From contig NZ_JABGCL010000011.1 of assembly GCF_019800005.1 (NCBI RefSeq), forward strand, positions 142,132-206,131: a DNA stretch of 64,000 bases, written 5' to 3'. The position numbers were made by a program, and so were the translations under genes. Positions 1 through 7,371 of the stretch are shown here, in pieces (position 1 is the first letter of the stretch; every line of letters starts with the position of its first letter). The notes beneath the pieces are model-generated. The model was not told where the DNA came from. It made no database searches and worked only from the letters and a program-made list of their open reading frames with translations. The DNA comes from Geminicoccus harenae. GTDB taxonomy: Bacteria > Pseudomonadota > Alphaproteobacteria > Geminicoccales > Geminicoccaceae.

Positions 1-195
1 CACCCCGTCGAAGCGCAGCTCGCCCGACGTGATGTCCTCCAGGCCTGCGATCATCCGGAGCGTCGAGCTCTTGCCGCATCCCGAGGGACCCAGGATGCCC
101 ATGAACTCGCCCTTGGCCACCTCGAAGCTGATGCCCTTGACCGCGTCTACGCCACCATAGCTCTTGCGCACGTCGTGCAGCGACACCGACTTCAC
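1..195 (-). CDS. ABC transporter ATP-binding protein (N-terminal part, cut by window edge)
   Basis: ATPase subunit of the importer encoded by the following leftward genes. The visible 65 residues hold the start of the nucleotide-binding domain, including Walker [10 protein letters not shown] at about residues 36-44. The rest lies beyond the left edge. An ATG overlapping the upstream stop codon opens a frame that stops after three codons, so the GTG at 195 is the likely start. It lies 4 bases after the stop of the companion ATPase gene. Two different ATPase genes in one operon suggest a heterodimeric motor, as in rhizobial GlpS/GlpT, but the substrate is not shown by sequence. Confidence 0.85.
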   Translation of the reverse strand, partial: MKSVSLHDVRKSYGGVDAVKGISFEVAKGEFMGILGPSGCGKSSTLRMIAGLEDITSGELRFDGV

Positions 196-199
196 GGGC

Positions 200-1309
200 T
201 CATACCTCGCCGAGCTCGAAGGACTTGCGGAACAGGAACAGCCGGTCGGCCGCAAAGCCGATGGGCACGGGCTCGCCCGCCCGCGCGTCGATGCGGCCCG
301 GCACCTGCGCCTGGATGATCCGGTCATGGCCCAGGCTGAAGCTGAGCAGCGACGCCTCGGCACTGTGCTCGATCGCGTAGATCGGCAGGCGGATCGCGCC
401 GCGGTCGTCGGGTGCGATCCGGAGGTCGCCCGGCCGGCAGCCGAGCCGCACCGTGCCCTCGCCGCCGATCCGGTCGATGGCGGCGTTCTCCGGCAGGTCG
501 ATCACGATCGGCACCGGCGCGTCCTCGACCTCGAAGCGCAGCCGGTCGCCGGCACGGGCGACGCGCCCGTCGATCAGGTTCATCGGCGGGTCGCCCACCA
601 GCGCCGCCACGAAGTCGGTGGCCGGGGCGTGGTAGATCTCCTTGGGCGTGCCGATCTGCTCGATCCGGCCCTGGCGCAGGATCAGGATGCGGTCGGAGAG
701 CGACAGCGCCTCGCGGAAGTCATGGGTGACGTAGAGCGTGGTGGCGCCGATCTCGACGGCCAGCTGCTTCAGCCGGGTGCGGGTCTGGAACTTCAGCTTG
801 GCGTCCAGGTGCGCCAGCGGCTCGTCCAGCAGGAACACGTTGGGCTCGCGGACCATGGCGCGGGCGAGCGAGACACGCTGGCGCTGGCCGCCGGAGAGCT
901 GGCCCGGCAGGCGGTCGAGATAGGGCTCGATGCCGAGGATGGTGGCGACGTGGGTGACCTTGGCCCGCTCCTCCGTCGGCGACAGCCGGCGGGGGCGCGT
1001 GGGTGCCCGCAGCGGGAAGGCGATGTTCTCGTAGACCTTCATCTGCGGGTAGAGGCTGTAGTTCTCGAACGCCATGGCGACGTTGCGGTCCTGGATCGGC
1101 CGCTTCGTCACGTCGTGGCCGTCGATCAGGACCCGGCCCCGGTCGGGCTGGACGATGCCGGCGACCGACTTGAGCAGCGTCGACTTGCCCGCCCCCGACG
1201 CCCCCAGGATCGAGAAGAACTCGCCGCGCGTGCAGGCAAACGAGACGTCGTCCACGGCCAGTGTGCGGCCGTAATGCTTGGTGATGCCCTGCAGTTGCAG
1301 CTTGTCCAT
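200..1309 (-). CDS. ABC transporter ATP-binding protein (CUT1 type)
   Basis: Second ATPase subunit of the importer, 369 residues, acting at the cytoplasmic face of the membrane. Visible motifs are Walker [10 protein letters not shown] near residue 36, signature LSGGQRQRV near 135, Walker B VFLLDEP and a switch histidine in YVTHD. A C-terminal regulatory OB-like (TOBE) domain follows from about residue 235. The Q-loop position reads FENYSLYP, so the usual Gln is Glu. The frame is open further upstream, but the start at MDKLQLQ (1309) gives a normal ATPase N-terminus and overlaps the stop of the small membrane gene by one base. The pair with the partial ATPase is typical of importers such as rhizobial GlpS/GlpT. 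Confidence 0.9.
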   Translation of the reverse strand: MDKLQLQGITKHYGRTLAVDDVSFACTRGEFFSILGASGAGKSTLLKSVAGIVQPDRGRVLIDGHDVTKRPIQDRNVAMAFENYSLYPQMKVYENIAFPLRAPTRPRRLSPTEERAKVTHVATILGIEPYLDRLPGQLSGGQRQRVSLARAMVREPNVFLLDEPLAHLDAKLKFQTRTRLKQLAVEIGATTLYVTHDFREALSLSDRILILRQGRIEQIGTPKEIYHAPATDFVAALVGDPPMNLIDGRVARAGDRLRFEVEDAPVPIVIDLPENAAIDRIGGEGTVRLGCRPGDLRIAPDDRGAIRLPIYAIEHSAEASLLSFSLGHDRIIQAQVPGRIDARAGEPVPIGFAADRLFLFRKSFELGEV

Positions 1310-1500
1310 CACCGGCCTCCCACGGGCGCCGCGTCGAACGGGTAGAGACGCTTCAGCACGACCATGGTCACGACCAGGCCCAGGATCGCGACTGCGCAGC
1401 CGATCCACATCGATGCCACGGGCTCGAGGAAGCGCAGCCAGAGGAGGTTGATCGCGACCCAGACCATGAAGCCCCAGAACATTCGGGTACCCCAATCCAT
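1309..1500 (-). CDS. DUF2160-like small integral membrane protein (GlpU-like)
   Basis: A 63-residue protein with two hydrophobic helices (about residues 8-25 and 31-49) and a short basic C-terminus. It lies between permease and ATPase genes, 4 bases after the permease stop. Size, topology and position match the DUF2160 family, whose members include GlpU of rhizobial glycerol ABC operons. This one is shorter than the roughly 90 residues I expect for the family. Its function is unknown; a transporter accessory role is inferred from position only. Confidence 0.7.
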   Translation of the reverse strand: MDWGTRMFWGFMVWVAINLLWLRFLEPVASMWIGCAVAILGLVVTMVVLKRLYPFDAAPVGGR

Positions 1501-1504
1501 CGCC

Positions 1505-2317
1505 TCACCTCTTGACCGCGCCGAAGGTGAGCCCCCGGACGATGTATTTTTGCAGGTAGATCGAGAAGACCAGCATGGGCGCGATCGCGATGAGCGCTGC
1601 CGCGGACATCGGCCCCCACTGGATGCCGGTCATGGTCCAGAACTGCTCGATGCCGGCCGTGACCGTGCGCGACGCATCGGTGCGGGTCAGCACGAAGGCG
1701 AACAGGAACTCGTTCCAGCTGAACATCAGGCTGAACGAGGTCACCACCGCGATCGGCGGCTTGAGCAGCGGGAAGATGATCTTGCGGAAGATCTGCGGCC
1801 GGCTATAGCCGTCGATCATCGCCGAGTACTCGATGTTCGGGTCGATTTCCTTGAAGAAGCCGTAGAGCACGAAGGTGCAGAACGAGAAGTTGAAGAAGGC
1901 GTGGGCCAGGATCACGCCCATATGGGTGTTGAGCAGGCCGAACTGGCGAAAGATCAGGTAGTAGGGCACCACGATCGCGGCCGCCGGCATCATCCGGGTC
2001 GAGAGGATCATGAACAGGAGATGGCCGCGCGAGGTCTCGTAGCGGGCGAAGCTGTAGGCGGCCGGCACCGAGACCAGCAGCACCAGGATCGTACTGCCGA
2101 CCGCCACGATCACGCTGTTCAGGAGCAGCGGGCCGAGATTGGCCGAGCGCCAGGCGGTCGGATAATGCTCGAAGGTCGGCTCGAAGAAGAACGCCGGCGG
2201 CACCGCCTGGGCCAGCTCGTTCGGCTTCAGGCTGAGGTTGAGCATCCACAGGATCGGGAACAGGCAAGCACCGACCAGCAGCACGATGCCGACCCAGAAC
2301 AGGAGGTTGCGTGCCAT
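1505..2317 (-). CDS. ABC transporter permease (MalG-like, CUT1)
   Basis: Inner-membrane permease of 270 residues with about six transmembrane segments. The cytoplasmic loop contacting the ATPase carries a variant EAA motif (EYSAMIDGYSRPQIF, residues about 170-184). It ends in the GLTFGAVKR tail typical of MalG-type subunits. It starts one base after the stop of the partner permease, so the two are almost certainly co-translated and form the heterodimeric channel. Substrate not determinable from sequence. Confidence 0.9.
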   Translation of the reverse strand: MARNLLFWVGIVLLVGACLFPILWMLNLSLKPNELAQAVPPAFFFEPTFEHYPTAWRSANLGPLLLNSVIVAVGSTILVLLVSVPAAYSFARYETSRGHLLFMILSTRMMPAAAIVVPYYLIFRQFGLLNTHMGVILAHAFFNFSFCTFVLYGFFKEIDPNIEYSAMIDGYSRPQIFRKIIFPLLKPPIAVVTSFSLMFSWNEFLFAFVLTRTDASRTVTAGIEQFWTMTGIQWGPMSAAALIAIAPMLVFSIYLQKYIVRGLTFGAVKR

Positions 2318-2318
2318 C

Positions 2319-3275
2319 TCAGTTCGCCCGGATCGCTTTGATGAGCTGCTGGAACAGGAGATTGGTGAGCACCAGCACGATGAGCAGGACCAGCACCGAC
2401 ATGGCGGTGGCGCGGCCGAGATCGAAATACTGGAAGCCTTCGCGGAAGATCAGCCAGTTGATCGTCTCGGTCGAGGTGCCGGGCCCGCCGCGGGTGGTGC
2501 CGTAGAGGATGTCGTAGACGCGGAACGCTTCCACCATCCGCAGCATGGCGACGATCAGCAGCACCGGCTTGATCATCGGCAGGGTCAGGCGGCGGAAGGT
2601 GAACCAGGCGGACGCGCCGTCGATCTTCGCCGCCTCGAACGGCTCCTTGGGCAGGCCGCGCAGGGCGGCGAACACCACGAAGATGACGAGCGGCGTCCAC
2701 TGCCAGACATCGATCGCGATCACCGAGTAAAGCGCGATCGAGCTGTCGGCCAGGAACTCGACCCGTGGCAGGCCTATGGCCTGGAGCACGTAGTTGATGA
2801 CGCCGTAGTCGGAATTATAGAGGTGCCGCCATGCGAGCGAAGTCGCGAACGGCGCTGCCACCAGCGGCAGGATGCACAGGCCGCGGATCACCGTCTGGCC
2901 GCGGAACTCGCGATTGAGGAACAGGGCGATCAGCGTGCCGAGCACCAGCTCGACGCCCACCGCGATCACCACGAACTTCACGGTGGTCAGGAAGGCCGAC
3001 CAGAAGGCCGCGTCGTTGACCACCCAGCGCCAGTTCTCGAGCCCGGCGAAGGTGGCGGGCCTGGGCAGGATGTATTTCTGGAACGAGGTCACCACCGCGA
3101 ACACGGTAGGATAGATGACCAGCGCCACCATGAAGATCAGCGCCGGCACCAGCAGGAGCCATTTGAAGATGGCATCGTCCTCGACCATGCCGCGCCAGGA
3201 CCAGCGCGAGCGTGCGGGCGCCATCGCTTCCTTGGCGTCGGTCGGAACGGTGCTGACGGACGGTCGAGCCTGCAT
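2319..3275 (-). CDS. ABC transporter permease (MalF-like, CUT1)
   Basis: Inner-membrane permease of 318 residues, partner of the MalG-like subunit. A cytoplasmic N-terminal stretch of about 35 residues precedes six predicted membrane helices. The EAA loop reads EPFEAAKIDGASAWFTF near residues 218-234. It is separated from the upstream solute-binding-protein gene by 72 bases holding a strong hairpin, a common layout for keeping the binding protein in excess over the channel. Confidence 0.9.
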   Translation of the reverse strand: MQARPSVSTVPTDAKEAMAPARSRWSWRGMVEDDAIFKWLLLVPALIFMVALVIYPTVFAVVTSFQKYILPRPATFAGLENWRWVVNDAAFWSAFLTTVKFVVIAVGVELVLGTLIALFLNREFRGQTVIRGLCILPLVAAPFATSLAWRHLYNSDYGVINYVLQAIGLPRVEFLADSSIALYSVIAIDVWQWTPLVIFVVFAALRGLPKEPFEAAKIDGASAWFTFRRLTLPMIKPVLLIVAMLRMVEAFRVYDILYGTTRGGPGTSTETINWLIFREGFQYFDLGRATAMSVLVLLIVLVLTNLLFQQLIKAIRAN

Positions 3276-3314
3276 CGGCTGCCGGTCTCCCAGGGATGCC
3301 GGGGGTAGCGTGGC

Positions 3315-3336
3315 GGGGAGGCGCGGACGCCTCCCC
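3315..3336 (-). terminator. GC-rich hairpin between binding-protein and permease genes
   Basis: Perfect 9-bp inverted repeat (GGGGAGGCG and its complement) around a 4-base loop, just after the stop of the binding-protein gene. There is no U-run, so it is more likely an attenuating or mRNA-stabilising hairpin than a full terminator. Confidence 0.55.
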
Positions 3337-3347
3337 GTTCCTAAGGG

Positions 3348-4883
3348 TCAGCTTTCCAGGATCTTCGCGTTGCCGCTGCGGCCCTGGATGTCGACGATCT
3401 TGGCGGCGAGTTCCTGGAGCGCCGGCTCGACCTCGGCCTCCTTGTTCACGATCTTCGCGCAGGCGATCGCGAGTTCGGAGTAGATCTTGCCCATGGCCGT
3501 CGAGGTGAAGTGGCCCTTCTTCGCGACGTCGTAGGTCCAGGCCATGGTGTCCAGGTCGTTCTGGGCATAGGCGCCGTTGGTCAGGCGCCGCTCCTCCGTC
3601 TGGAAGAACGGGTCCAGCACCACGTCGCGCCGGCAGGGATTCCCGCCGCCCAGCGCATAGGCCATCTGGCCCTCATACGAGGTCAGGTACTTCACGAACC
3701 AGTAGGCGCCCTCGGGATTGTTGGCATTGTGCGCCACCCCGATGCCGTAGGCACCGGTATAGGGCCGCCCGCCCGGCACGGTCGCCACCTTGGCGCGGGT
3801 GCCCGGGAACTTGGTCTCGACCGAGGCGGTGACTGGCCAGAGATTGTTGAACATGAACGGCACCATCGCGACCTGGCCCTCGGCCATCGCATTGGCGGCC
3901 TCGGGGAAGTCCCAGGACATCGCCGCCGGCGGCGCCGACTTCAGCAGCTCCAGGTAGGTCTGGGCGGCCACGATGCTGATCCGGTCGGGGATCGTGATCT
4001 CGTAGCCTTCCAGCACGCCCTTCACGTCGTAGATCGAGCGGAACCAGTCGCCGCCCATGCCCCAGATGATGGCGCTGAACTCGTCGTTGATCTGCTCGTT
4101 GCGGCCGGCCATCAGCGCCACGCCGTAGAGGTCCTTCTCCAAGGGCTTGCCGGCCGCGTTCTCGCCGGCCTTGCGGGTGAAGAAGGCGGCGACGTCGATG
4201 AGCTGGGGGAAGGTGGTCGGCACGGTAAGCGGATAGCCGTACTTCTCGGCGAACGCCTTGCGCTCTTCCGGGTGTTCCAGCAGGTCGGCCCGGTAATGCA
4301 GGCCCTGGGTATAGTTGTTGTAGGGGATCGAGTAGGGCTGGTTCTCGTAGGTCATCATGGTCATCAAGCCGGCGTAGAACGGCTTGAGATATTCGGCCAT
4401 GCCGTCGACGCCCTCGGAGTCGTACTCCGTGGCCAGCTCGTAGAGCGGCTTCACGAAGCCGTTGGCCGCCCATTCCGGCACATAGGCCGCTTCCATCGAC
4501 AGCACGTCGTAGCCGCCCGTATCGCCCAGCAGCTCGACCTGCTGCTTGGCGTACATGACGTTGGTCGACATGCCGACCACCTCGACCTCGACCCCGGTCT
4601 TCTCGGTGAACTTCGGGATCATCGCGGTCTTGAGATAGTCGGACCAGAAGCCCGACTCGACCACGACCGTGATCTTGTCCTTGTTCGTGACCTCGGGGAT
4701 CTTGGACAGGTTGAACTTGTCCGGATTGGCCGCGACCATCTCGGCCACGATTTTGTCCGCATCCTCGCTCTGGGCGAAGGCGGGCAGGCCGAAGCCGGCC
4801 ACCGCCGACAGGCCGGTGGCATAGGCGGCGCTGGTGCGCCAGGCGTCACGACGCGTGAAGCCGCGCCGGAGGATTCCGGTCAT
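3348..4883 (-). CDS. Extracellular solute-binding protein of ABC importer (family 1)
   Basis: Periplasmic binding protein of 511 residues that delivers substrate to the permeases encoded next. The N-terminus has an export signal with a Tat-like TRRDAW motif (residues 10-15) and a hydrophobic stretch ending at FAQ-SE, residues 37-40. The body has the family 1 fold pattern (VPTTFPQLIDVAAFF, YWFVKYLTSYEGQMAY). Its length exceeds that of MalE-type proteins and fits larger polyol or glycoside binders. Substrate unknown: the DUF2160-like protein and double ATPase favour a glycerol-like or polyol importer, while neighbouring glyoxalase and D-hydroxyacid dehydrogenase genes suggest three-carbon metabolism. 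Confidence 0.9.
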   Translation of the reverse strand: MTGILRRGFTRRDAWRTSAAYATGLSAVAGFGLPAFAQSEDADKIVAEMVAANPDKFNLSKIPEVTNKDKITVVVESGFWSDYLKTAMIPKFTEKTGVEVEVVGMSTNVMYAKQQVELLGDTGGYDVLSMEAAYVPEWAANGFVKPLYELATEYDSEGVDGMAEYLKPFYAGLMTMMTYENQPYSIPYNNYTQGLHYRADLLEHPEERKAFAEKYGYPLTVPTTFPQLIDVAAFFTRKAGENAAGKPLEKDLYGVALMAGRNEQINDEFSAIIWGMGGDWFRSIYDVKGVLEGYEITIPDRISIVAAQTYLELLKSAPPAAMSWDFPEAANAMAEGQVAMVPFMFNNLWPVTASVETKFPGTRAKVATVPGGRPYTGAYGIGVAHNANNPEGAYWFVKYLTSYEGQMAYALGGGNPCRRDVVLDPFFQTEERRLTNGAYAQNDLDTMAWTYDVAKKGHFTSTAMGKIYSELAIACAKIVNKEAEVEPALQELAAKIVDIQGRSGNAKILES

Positions 4884-4942
4884 CTCTTACCTCCCTGGTC
4901 GGAACATTCTCGACGATGTTCTCGACGGCCATGGCGAAAAGA

Positions 4943-4966
4943 GGCCGGACCCCTCGGGGCCCGGCC
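4943..4966 (-). terminator. Hairpin between gloA and the binding-protein gene
   Basis: Inverted repeat with 11-base arms (one wobble pair). On the minus strand it is followed by a T-rich stretch (TCTTTTCG). It may partly terminate transcription from the gloA side, which would mean the binding-protein gene has its own promoter or is expressed at another level. No convincing promoter was seen in the remaining short gap. Confidence 0.45.
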
Positions 4967-4973
4967 GGGCGCG

Positions 4974-5384
4974 TCAACCGCGCGTGTCGAGGTCGATCAG
5001 CTCGATCTTGTAGCCGTCCGGATCCTCGACGAAGGCGATGTGCGTGGTGCCATGCTTCATCGGTCCGGGCGGCCGCGGGATCTTCGCACCCGCCTTTTCC
5101 AGCTCCTTGCAGATCCCGTGAATGTCGCGGACGCCGAGCGCGATGTGGCCGTAGCCATTGCCCAGGTCGTAGGGCTCGGTCTGGTCCCAGTTATGGGTCA
5201 GCTCGACCACCGCATGGGTCTCTTCCGGGCCGTAGCCGACGAAGGCCAGCGTGAACTTGCCTTCGGGGAAGTCCATCTTGCGCAGGAGCTGCATGCCGAG
5301 CAGGCGCGTGTAGAAGTCCAGCGACTTGTCGAGGTCCTTCACCCGGACCATCGTGTGCATCATCTGAAACTTGTTGTCAGCCAT
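4974..5384 (-). CDS. gloA: Lactoylglutathione lyase (glyoxalase I)
   Basis: A 136-residue glyoxalase/VOC-fold protein. Glyoxalase I isomerises the hemithioacetal of methylglyoxal and glutathione to S-D-lactoylglutathione in the cytoplasm. The sequence shows the GloA pattern: MMHTMVRVKDLDKSLDFY at the N-terminus (metal His), ELTHNW (metal Glu), GYGHIALGV (metal His) and the final AFVEDPDGYKIELID (metal Glu). The reading frame is open much further upstream, but the ATG at 5384 overlaps the stop of the preceding gene by 8 bases and gives the family start. Placement between a MIP18 protein and an ABC importer suggests detoxification linked to use of the imported compound. Confidence 0.9.
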   Translation of the reverse strand: MADNKFQMMHTMVRVKDLDKSLDFYTRLLGMQLLRKMDFPEGKFTLAFVGYGPEETHAVVELTHNWDQTEPYDLGNGYGHIALGVRDIHGICKELEKAGAKIPRPPGPMKHGTTHIAFVEDPDGYKIELIDLDTRG

Positions 5385-6147
5385 GGGCGTCCCGTTTCCC
5401 TTCCAGGATCGTGCCGGTACCCGGACGGGCGCCGGCATAGCGCGCCTCCAGGTAGATGCGGCACATCTCGGCATTGGCCTCGGCAGCACCGCGCACCCGG
5501 CGGATCTCGCGCAGGTGCTGCGTGTACCGTTCCACAACCACTGCGTCACCCGCCAACGTGGTGAACGCCGGCGCATCCGGCGTGACCGGGCCGCCATCCA
5601 CCAGCCGGGCGGTCAGGTAGCGCATCGCCAGGGGCCTGAGCTCGCCGGTTCCATGCGCCAGCTCGCGCAGCCCGCCCAGGGTCAGCGCCAGCGCGCCTTC
5701 GACGCCCCGCTCGGCCGCCAGCGCCCGCAGGAGGCCGGCCTGCCGGCCGAGAAAGGCCTTCTCGCGGAACAGGCGGCGGATCTCGGAAAGGTCGGTGGTG
5801 GCCTCGCCCGCGAACACCTCATCGAAGCGGGCGTTGCGGGCCACACCCTCGTTGATCTTGCGCGCGGCGAAATGGTCGACCAGGCGGATCCTGACCTCCT
5901 TCACCCAGCCGAGCTGCTCGATCGCGGCCTTCATGTCGACTGCCATGAGGAAGGCGAAGTTGGCCGAGCACCAGAAGGTCGGCAGGCGGAAGGCCACGTC
6001 GACCACCCCGCCCTCGACGGTCACGCTCTCGATGAAGCCCATCGAGGTGACGGACTGGTCGAGCTCCGGGTCCAGCACCTCGTCGAGCCGCGCCATGACC
6101 TCGACCTTCTCGGCCGTGTCGATGACCGGCAGCTCAAGCGGCGACAT
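5377..6147 (-). CDS. MIP18/DUF59-domain protein (iron-sulfur assembly family) with unknown C-terminal half
   Basis: A 256-residue protein. Residues about 15-110 match the MIP18/DUF59 fold (VLDPELDQSVTSMGFIESV, then LPTFWCSANFAFLM with the single conserved cysteine). Bacterial relatives take part in iron-sulfur cluster maturation or serve as accessory proteins of catabolic enzymes. The remaining 145 residues are mostly helical and match nothing I recognise. It overlaps the amidohydrolase by 14 bases and gloA by 8, so the three are translationally coupled. From memory, amidohydrolase plus DUF59 pairs also occur in clusters of soluble diiron monooxygenases, but no monooxygenase is present here. 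Confidence 0.7.
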   Translation of the reverse strand: MSPLELPVIDTAEKVEVMARLDEVLDPELDQSVTSMGFIESVTVEGGVVDVAFRLPTFWCSANFAFLMAVDMKAAIEQLGWVKEVRIRLVDHFAARKINEGVARNARFDEVFAGEATTDLSEIRRLFREKAFLGRQAGLLRALAAERGVEGALALTLGGLRELAHGTGELRPLAMRYLTARLVDGGPVTPDAPAFTTLAGDAVVVERYTQHLREIRRVRGAAEANAEMCRIYLEARYAGARPGTGTILEGKRDAHG

Positions 6148-7195
6148 CGATGCCCCCGGGCGCGACCGGATGGGTCAGCTCGCCCTCGTCCTCCTTGGGC
6201 GGCGCCGGGATCTGGAAGATCGGGTCGACCTCGATGTCGTAGAGCCTGGCTGCGTTCAGCCCCAGGATCTTGCGCTTCACCTCCATGGTGAGCTGAGTGC
6301 CCGCCTCCTGCGCCAGCTCGTCGGTGAACTGGAACGCCATCAGCTTCTCGACGATCCATTTCGGGCTGGTGATGCCGTAGTCCGAGCCGAAGATCAGCCG
6401 GTCCGGGCCCAGGAAAAACAGCAGGTCGGCCATCATCTGCGCGAAATACTTGGGCCGCGCATGGATGAAGGACGGGATCAGCGCCAGGCCGCCATAGACG
6501 TTCGGCTCCTGCCCGGCGATCCAGCAGAAGTCGTCGATCCGCGGCATGCCGCAATGGTCGATGACGAAGTTCAGGTCGGGGAACGCCGTGGCCACATAGT
6601 CCACGTCGTGCACGTCGAACGCATCCTTGTTGAGCGGATGGATCGTCGGCCCCTTGTGGATGTGGATGTTCTTGATGCCGAGCTCGCGGCACTTCTCCAT
6701 GTAGGGCGCCACGAAGTCGTCGCGCAGCGTGTAGCCCTTGGACACGCCGTTCCATTCGGCGGTGTAGAGCTTGACGCCCTTGAACTTCCACTGCGCGTGC
6801 TCGGCTTCCAGCCGGTCCAGGCCACGCTGGCCGTCCCGCGGGTCGCAGCGGCCGTTCAGGATCACCTTGTCCGGATAGGCCTCCTTGAAGGCCGCGCACT
6901 GCTGGATCGTGTTGAAGCCGTTGACGTAGAAGTCGTGGAGGTTCGTGGGCAGCATGATGCCGTAGTCGACATAGCCGTCCTCGAACAGGTCCTTGGCCGC
7001 GCCCTCGATGCCGTACCAGCAGAACCGGTCGAAGTCCCAGCGCTGGTCCTGCGGCGTCATGCCAACATGCGAGCCCCAGAAGCTCTCGATGAAGGTCAGG
7101 CCGTAGCGGTTCCGGCGATTTTCCGGACGCGCGTCCCAGAGATGGATGTGACCATCGATGACGAGGACCTTGTCGCCCTCCGGCGTCACGAACAT
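6134..7195 (-). CDS. Amidohydrolase family protein (amidohydrolase 2 type)
   Basis: A 353-residue TIM-barrel metal hydrolase or decarboxylase of the ACMSD-like amidohydrolase_2 group. Metal-binding features are visible in order: DGHIHLWD (His16, His18), NIHIHKGP, FVIDHCGMP and the late acidic site FGSDYG. The start at 7195 is preceded by the good ribosome-binding site AGGGGAGG; upstream in-frame codons lack one. It is the first gene of the leftward operon, with a 176-base divergent promoter region before it. Actual substrate unknown; hydrolysis or decarboxylation of a small catabolic intermediate is plausible. Confidence 0.8.
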   Translation of the reverse strand: MFVTPEGDKVLVIDGHIHLWDARPENRRNRYGLTFIESFWGSHVGMTPQDQRWDFDRFCWYGIEGAAKDLFEDGYVDYGIMLPTNLHDFYVNGFNTIQQCAAFKEAYPDKVILNGRCDPRDGQRGLDRLEAEHAQWKFKGVKLYTAEWNGVSKGYTLRDDFVAPYMEKCRELGIKNIHIHKGPTIHPLNKDAFDVHDVDYVATAFPDLNFVIDHCGMPRIDDFCWIAGQEPNVYGGLALIPSFIHARPKYFAQMMADLLFFLGPDRLIFGSDYGITSPKWIVEKLMAFQFTDELAQEAGTQLTMEVKRKILGLNAARLYDIEVDPIFQIPAPPKEDEGELTHPVAPGGIDVAA

Positions 7196-7275
7196 CCGCC
7201 TCCCCTTTCTGCAGCTCATTGCTCGGCTGCATCGGCGTCCTATTCCTGCTTGCCGCCAAACGTAGCATAATCCTA

Positions 7276-7286
7276 TTGTCCTACAA
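7276..7286. promoter_or_regulatory. Candidate FCD/GntR-type operator
   Basis: TTGTCCTACAA, a perfect 4-bp palindrome with a 3-base centre in the divergent promoter region. It fits the TNGTnnnACNA pattern of FadR/LldR-type regulators. The GntR gene at 8808 is the obvious candidate binder, controlling both divergent units. Confidence 0.45.
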
Positions 7287-7371
7287 CCCTATAAGTGCTC
7301 CGGTCCGTAAGTGTCCGGGCCGGATGGGTCAGGGAGGCCCGGCCATCGGGCCAAGAACTTTCGGAGCAGGC

